Shown piece after piece: positions 7,423 to 9,164 of a stretch of 9,164 nucleotides of DNA. Under the pieces are notes generated by a model. That model did no database searches, was not told the origin of the DNA, and saw only the letters and a program-made list of their open reading frames with translations. The stretch is from Actinomycetota bacterium (lineage in GTDB: Bacteria > Actinomycetota > Actinomycetes > Nanopelagicales > Nanopelagicaceae): the NCBI GenBank assembly GCA_027730465.1, contig JAQCGQ010000022.1, forward strand, positions 1 to 9,164, in the 5' to 3' direction. How positions within the stretch are numbered: position 1 is the first letter of the stretch; each line of letters begins with the position of its first letter. Position numbers and translations under genes: made by a program.

Positions 7423-9164
7423 TTATTTTGGTGCATTTCCAACACCAGTTGCTGCTTTTTTAGCCTTTTTCTTAGCACCTGCGCCTTTAATAGTTTTTTC
7501 AGTAAGAGTTGGAGCACTCTTCTTAGCTCGCTTACCTTTCTTTTTTGAACCACCAGGATTTTCAATCTCCCACGCACGACGTCCTGCTAATAATTCAAGT
7601 GCTCTTTCTAGAGTTAATAACTCAACCGCATCACCTCTGCGCAGGGTTGCATTTGTTTCACCATCTGTTACGTAAACACCAAATCTGCCATCCTTAACAA
7701 TCACTTCTTTATCAGTTTGTGGATCTTTACCTAATTCTTTAAGTGGTGGCTTGGCAACACCGCGACGCCTAACCTTTGGTTGTTTATATATTTCAATTGC
7801 TTCATCTAACATAATTGAAAATAATTGGTCTTCACTTGTGAGTGTGCGAGAGTCTGCGCCATGTTTCATATATGGGCCGTAGCGACCATTTTGAACAGTA
7901 ATAATTTCATCTTGATAATTTCCAAGAGTTCTAGGAAGTGATAGCAACCTAAGTGCATCAGATAAATCAACAGTGTCTAATGACATTGTTGATAACAAAG
8001 ATGCAGTTTTAGGTTTTGGTGCATCCTTCTTTTTTCTCTTTTTCTTAGCACCCTCTTCAACAATTTCTTCTGGAAAAACTTCAGTGATGTAAGCACCGAA
8101 CCTGCCAGACTTGGCAATTACTTCAAGGCCTGTTTGTGGATCTACTCCAAGTTTTCTCTCACCCGATGGCTTAGCAAGTAACTCAATTGCAATCGGAAGT
8201 GTTAACTCATCCGGTGCCATCTGTTCTGGAATATTGGCAAACTTTCGATCATCACCTAATCCTTGTTGTAGATATGCACCAAATCTGCCCACTCTAATCT
8301 CAATATCTTCACCCATCTTCATGGTGTTAATGGCTTGAGCATCAATTGCACCTAAATCAGCTGATAAATTTGCAAGACCTGGATTACCTTCACTTCCGTA
8401 GAAAAATTTAGTAAGCCAAGTAACGCGCTCCTCATCACCATTAGCTATTTTGTCTAGATCTTCTTCCATTGACGCAGTGAATTCATAATCAATTAACTTT
8501 GTGAAGTGCTGTTCAAGTAAGCCCGTAACTGAAAATGCTAAAAATGTTGGAACTAAAGCTCGTCCACGCTTTGCCACATACCCGCGATCTTGAATTGTTT
8601 GCATAATTGAAGCAAATGTTGAAGGCCTTCCAATTCCAAGCTCTTCTAGTTTTTTAACAAGCGTTGGCTCGGTATATCTTGCTGGTGGCTTTGTTTCATG
8701 ACCCTCACAGCTGTACTCACTTACCTCAATTTTTTCACCAACATTCATCGCAGGTAATCTGCGATCTACTTCTTCACTGTCTGCTTTTTCTTCAACAATA
8801 TCTTCATACGCTGCAAGAAAACCAGCAAAACTAATTACAGATCCGTTAGTGCGAAATATTGTATCCGTGCCAGTTTTGGTTTTCACATCAAAATCAACTC
8901 GCATTTGTTGCTTCTTAGCATCTGCCATTTGAGATGCAATAGTTCTCTTCCAAATTAAGTCATAAAGTGCAAACTCATCTCTAGATAGTTCAGGTGCTAA
9001 TTCTCCAGGAGTTCTAAAAGATTCACCCGCTGGTCTGATCGCCTCATGTGCTTCTTGAGCATTTTTTGTTTTACCTTCATAAACTCGTGGGCTAGATGGC
9101 ACAAACTCTTTGCCATATAAAGATTGCGCAGATGATCTAGCAGCAGTAATAGATGATGATGAAA
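7423..9164 (-). CDS. topA: DNA topoisomerase I (type IA), C-terminal part
   Basis: The frame stays open to the right edge, giving the last 579 residues. The visible part starts in the SSSSITAARSSAQSLYG segment that follows the catalytic Tyr of type IA enzymes, so the Tyr and the Toprim domain lie just outside. Next come SPRVYEGKTKNAQEAHEAIRP, the ARYTEPTLVKKLEELGIGRP region and EFTASMEEDLDKIANG, all typical of TopA, which relaxes negative supercoils. The C-terminal half has four topoisomerase C-terminal repeats marked GRFGAYL, GRFGAYI, GRYGPYM and GRFGVYV (codons near 8289, 8106, 7887 and 7689). A KKKRKKK patch lies between the second and third. The protein ends in a Lys/Ala-rich tail of about 40 residues. 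It has a single Cys in this part, so the Cys4 zinc fingers of the E. coli enzyme are absent, as in mycobacterial TopA. The stop is 29 bases from the tmk start. Confidence 0.96.
   Translation of the reverse strand, partial: SSSSITAARSSAQSLYGKEFVPSSPRVYEGKTKNAQEAHEAIRPAGESFRTPGELAPELSRDEFALYDLIWKRTIASQMADAKKQQMRVDFDVKTKTGTDTIFRTNGSVISFAGFLAAYEDIVEEKADSEEVDRRLPAMNVGEKIEVSEYSCEGHETKPPARYTEPTLVKKLEELGIGRPSTFASIMQTIQDRGYVAKRGRALVPTFLAFSVTGLLEQHFTKLIDYEFTASMEEDLDKIANGDEERVTWLTKFFYGSEGNPGLANLSADLGAIDAQAINTMKMGEDIEIRVGRFGAYLQQGLGDDRKFANIPEQMAPDELTLPIAIELLAKPSGERKLGVDPQTGLEVIAKSGRFGAYITEVFPEEIVEEGAKKKRKKKDAPKPKTASLLSTMSLDTVDLSDALRLLSLPRTLGNYQDEIITVQNGRYGPYMKHGADSRTLTSEDQLFSIMLDEAIEIYKQPKVRRRGVAKPPLKELGKDPQTDKEVIVKDGRFGVYVTDGETNATLRRGDAVELLTLERALELLAGRRAWEIENPGGSKKKGKRAKKSAPTLTEKTIKGAGAKKKAKKAATGVGNAPK

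Overview
The window looks like ordinary core chromosome from an AT-rich, streamlined actinobacterium. An acI-type freshwater lineage (Nanopelagicales) is my best guess, from general knowledge rather than a search. Four things point to Actinobacteria: a GuaB1-type IMPDH/GMP-reductase protein; the order topA, then an MFS-thymidylate kinase fusion, then holB; a DNA polymerase III delta' subunit whose P-loop reads GPAGSGRS; and a topoisomerase I ending in a lysine-rich tail instead of zinc fingers. Genes are tightly packed, all seven stop codons are TAA, and I see no tRNA, rRNA, insertion sequence, phage gene, CRISPR array or sign of recent transfer.

Layout. Bases 2-664 (+) hold the C-terminal part of guaB1, whose 5' end lies off the left edge. 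All other genes are on the minus strand and are read from right to left. They are topA (7423-9164, 5' end off the right edge), the MFS-tmk fusion (5375-7393), holB (4227-5375, sharing one base with tmk), a VOC/glyoxalase-like protein (3540-4184), a DEAD-box RNA helicase (2106-3404) and an NCS1 nucleobase permease (661-2082). The permease and guaB1 converge, and their TAA stops interlock in a single TTAA.

How they work together. topA, tmk and holB form a DNA replication and precursor cluster: supercoil relaxation, dTMP to dTDP, and the clamp loader. The VOC gene follows holB closely but has no obvious link to it. The helicase comes after the only sizeable gap (3405-3539) and is followed 23 bases later by the permease, so these two probably form a second unit. 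The permease and guaB1 face each other and both touch purine metabolism: base uptake and probable GMP-to-IMP conversion.

No new multi-gene system is evident. The observations most worth a second look are the helicase leader and the MFS-Tmk fusion. The helicase leader can fold into a long hairpin that buries its own Shine-Dalgarno and start codon, preceded by an inverted repeat over a candidate -10 box and a T-rich tandem repeat. The MFS-Tmk fusion would tether dTMP kinase to the membrane.
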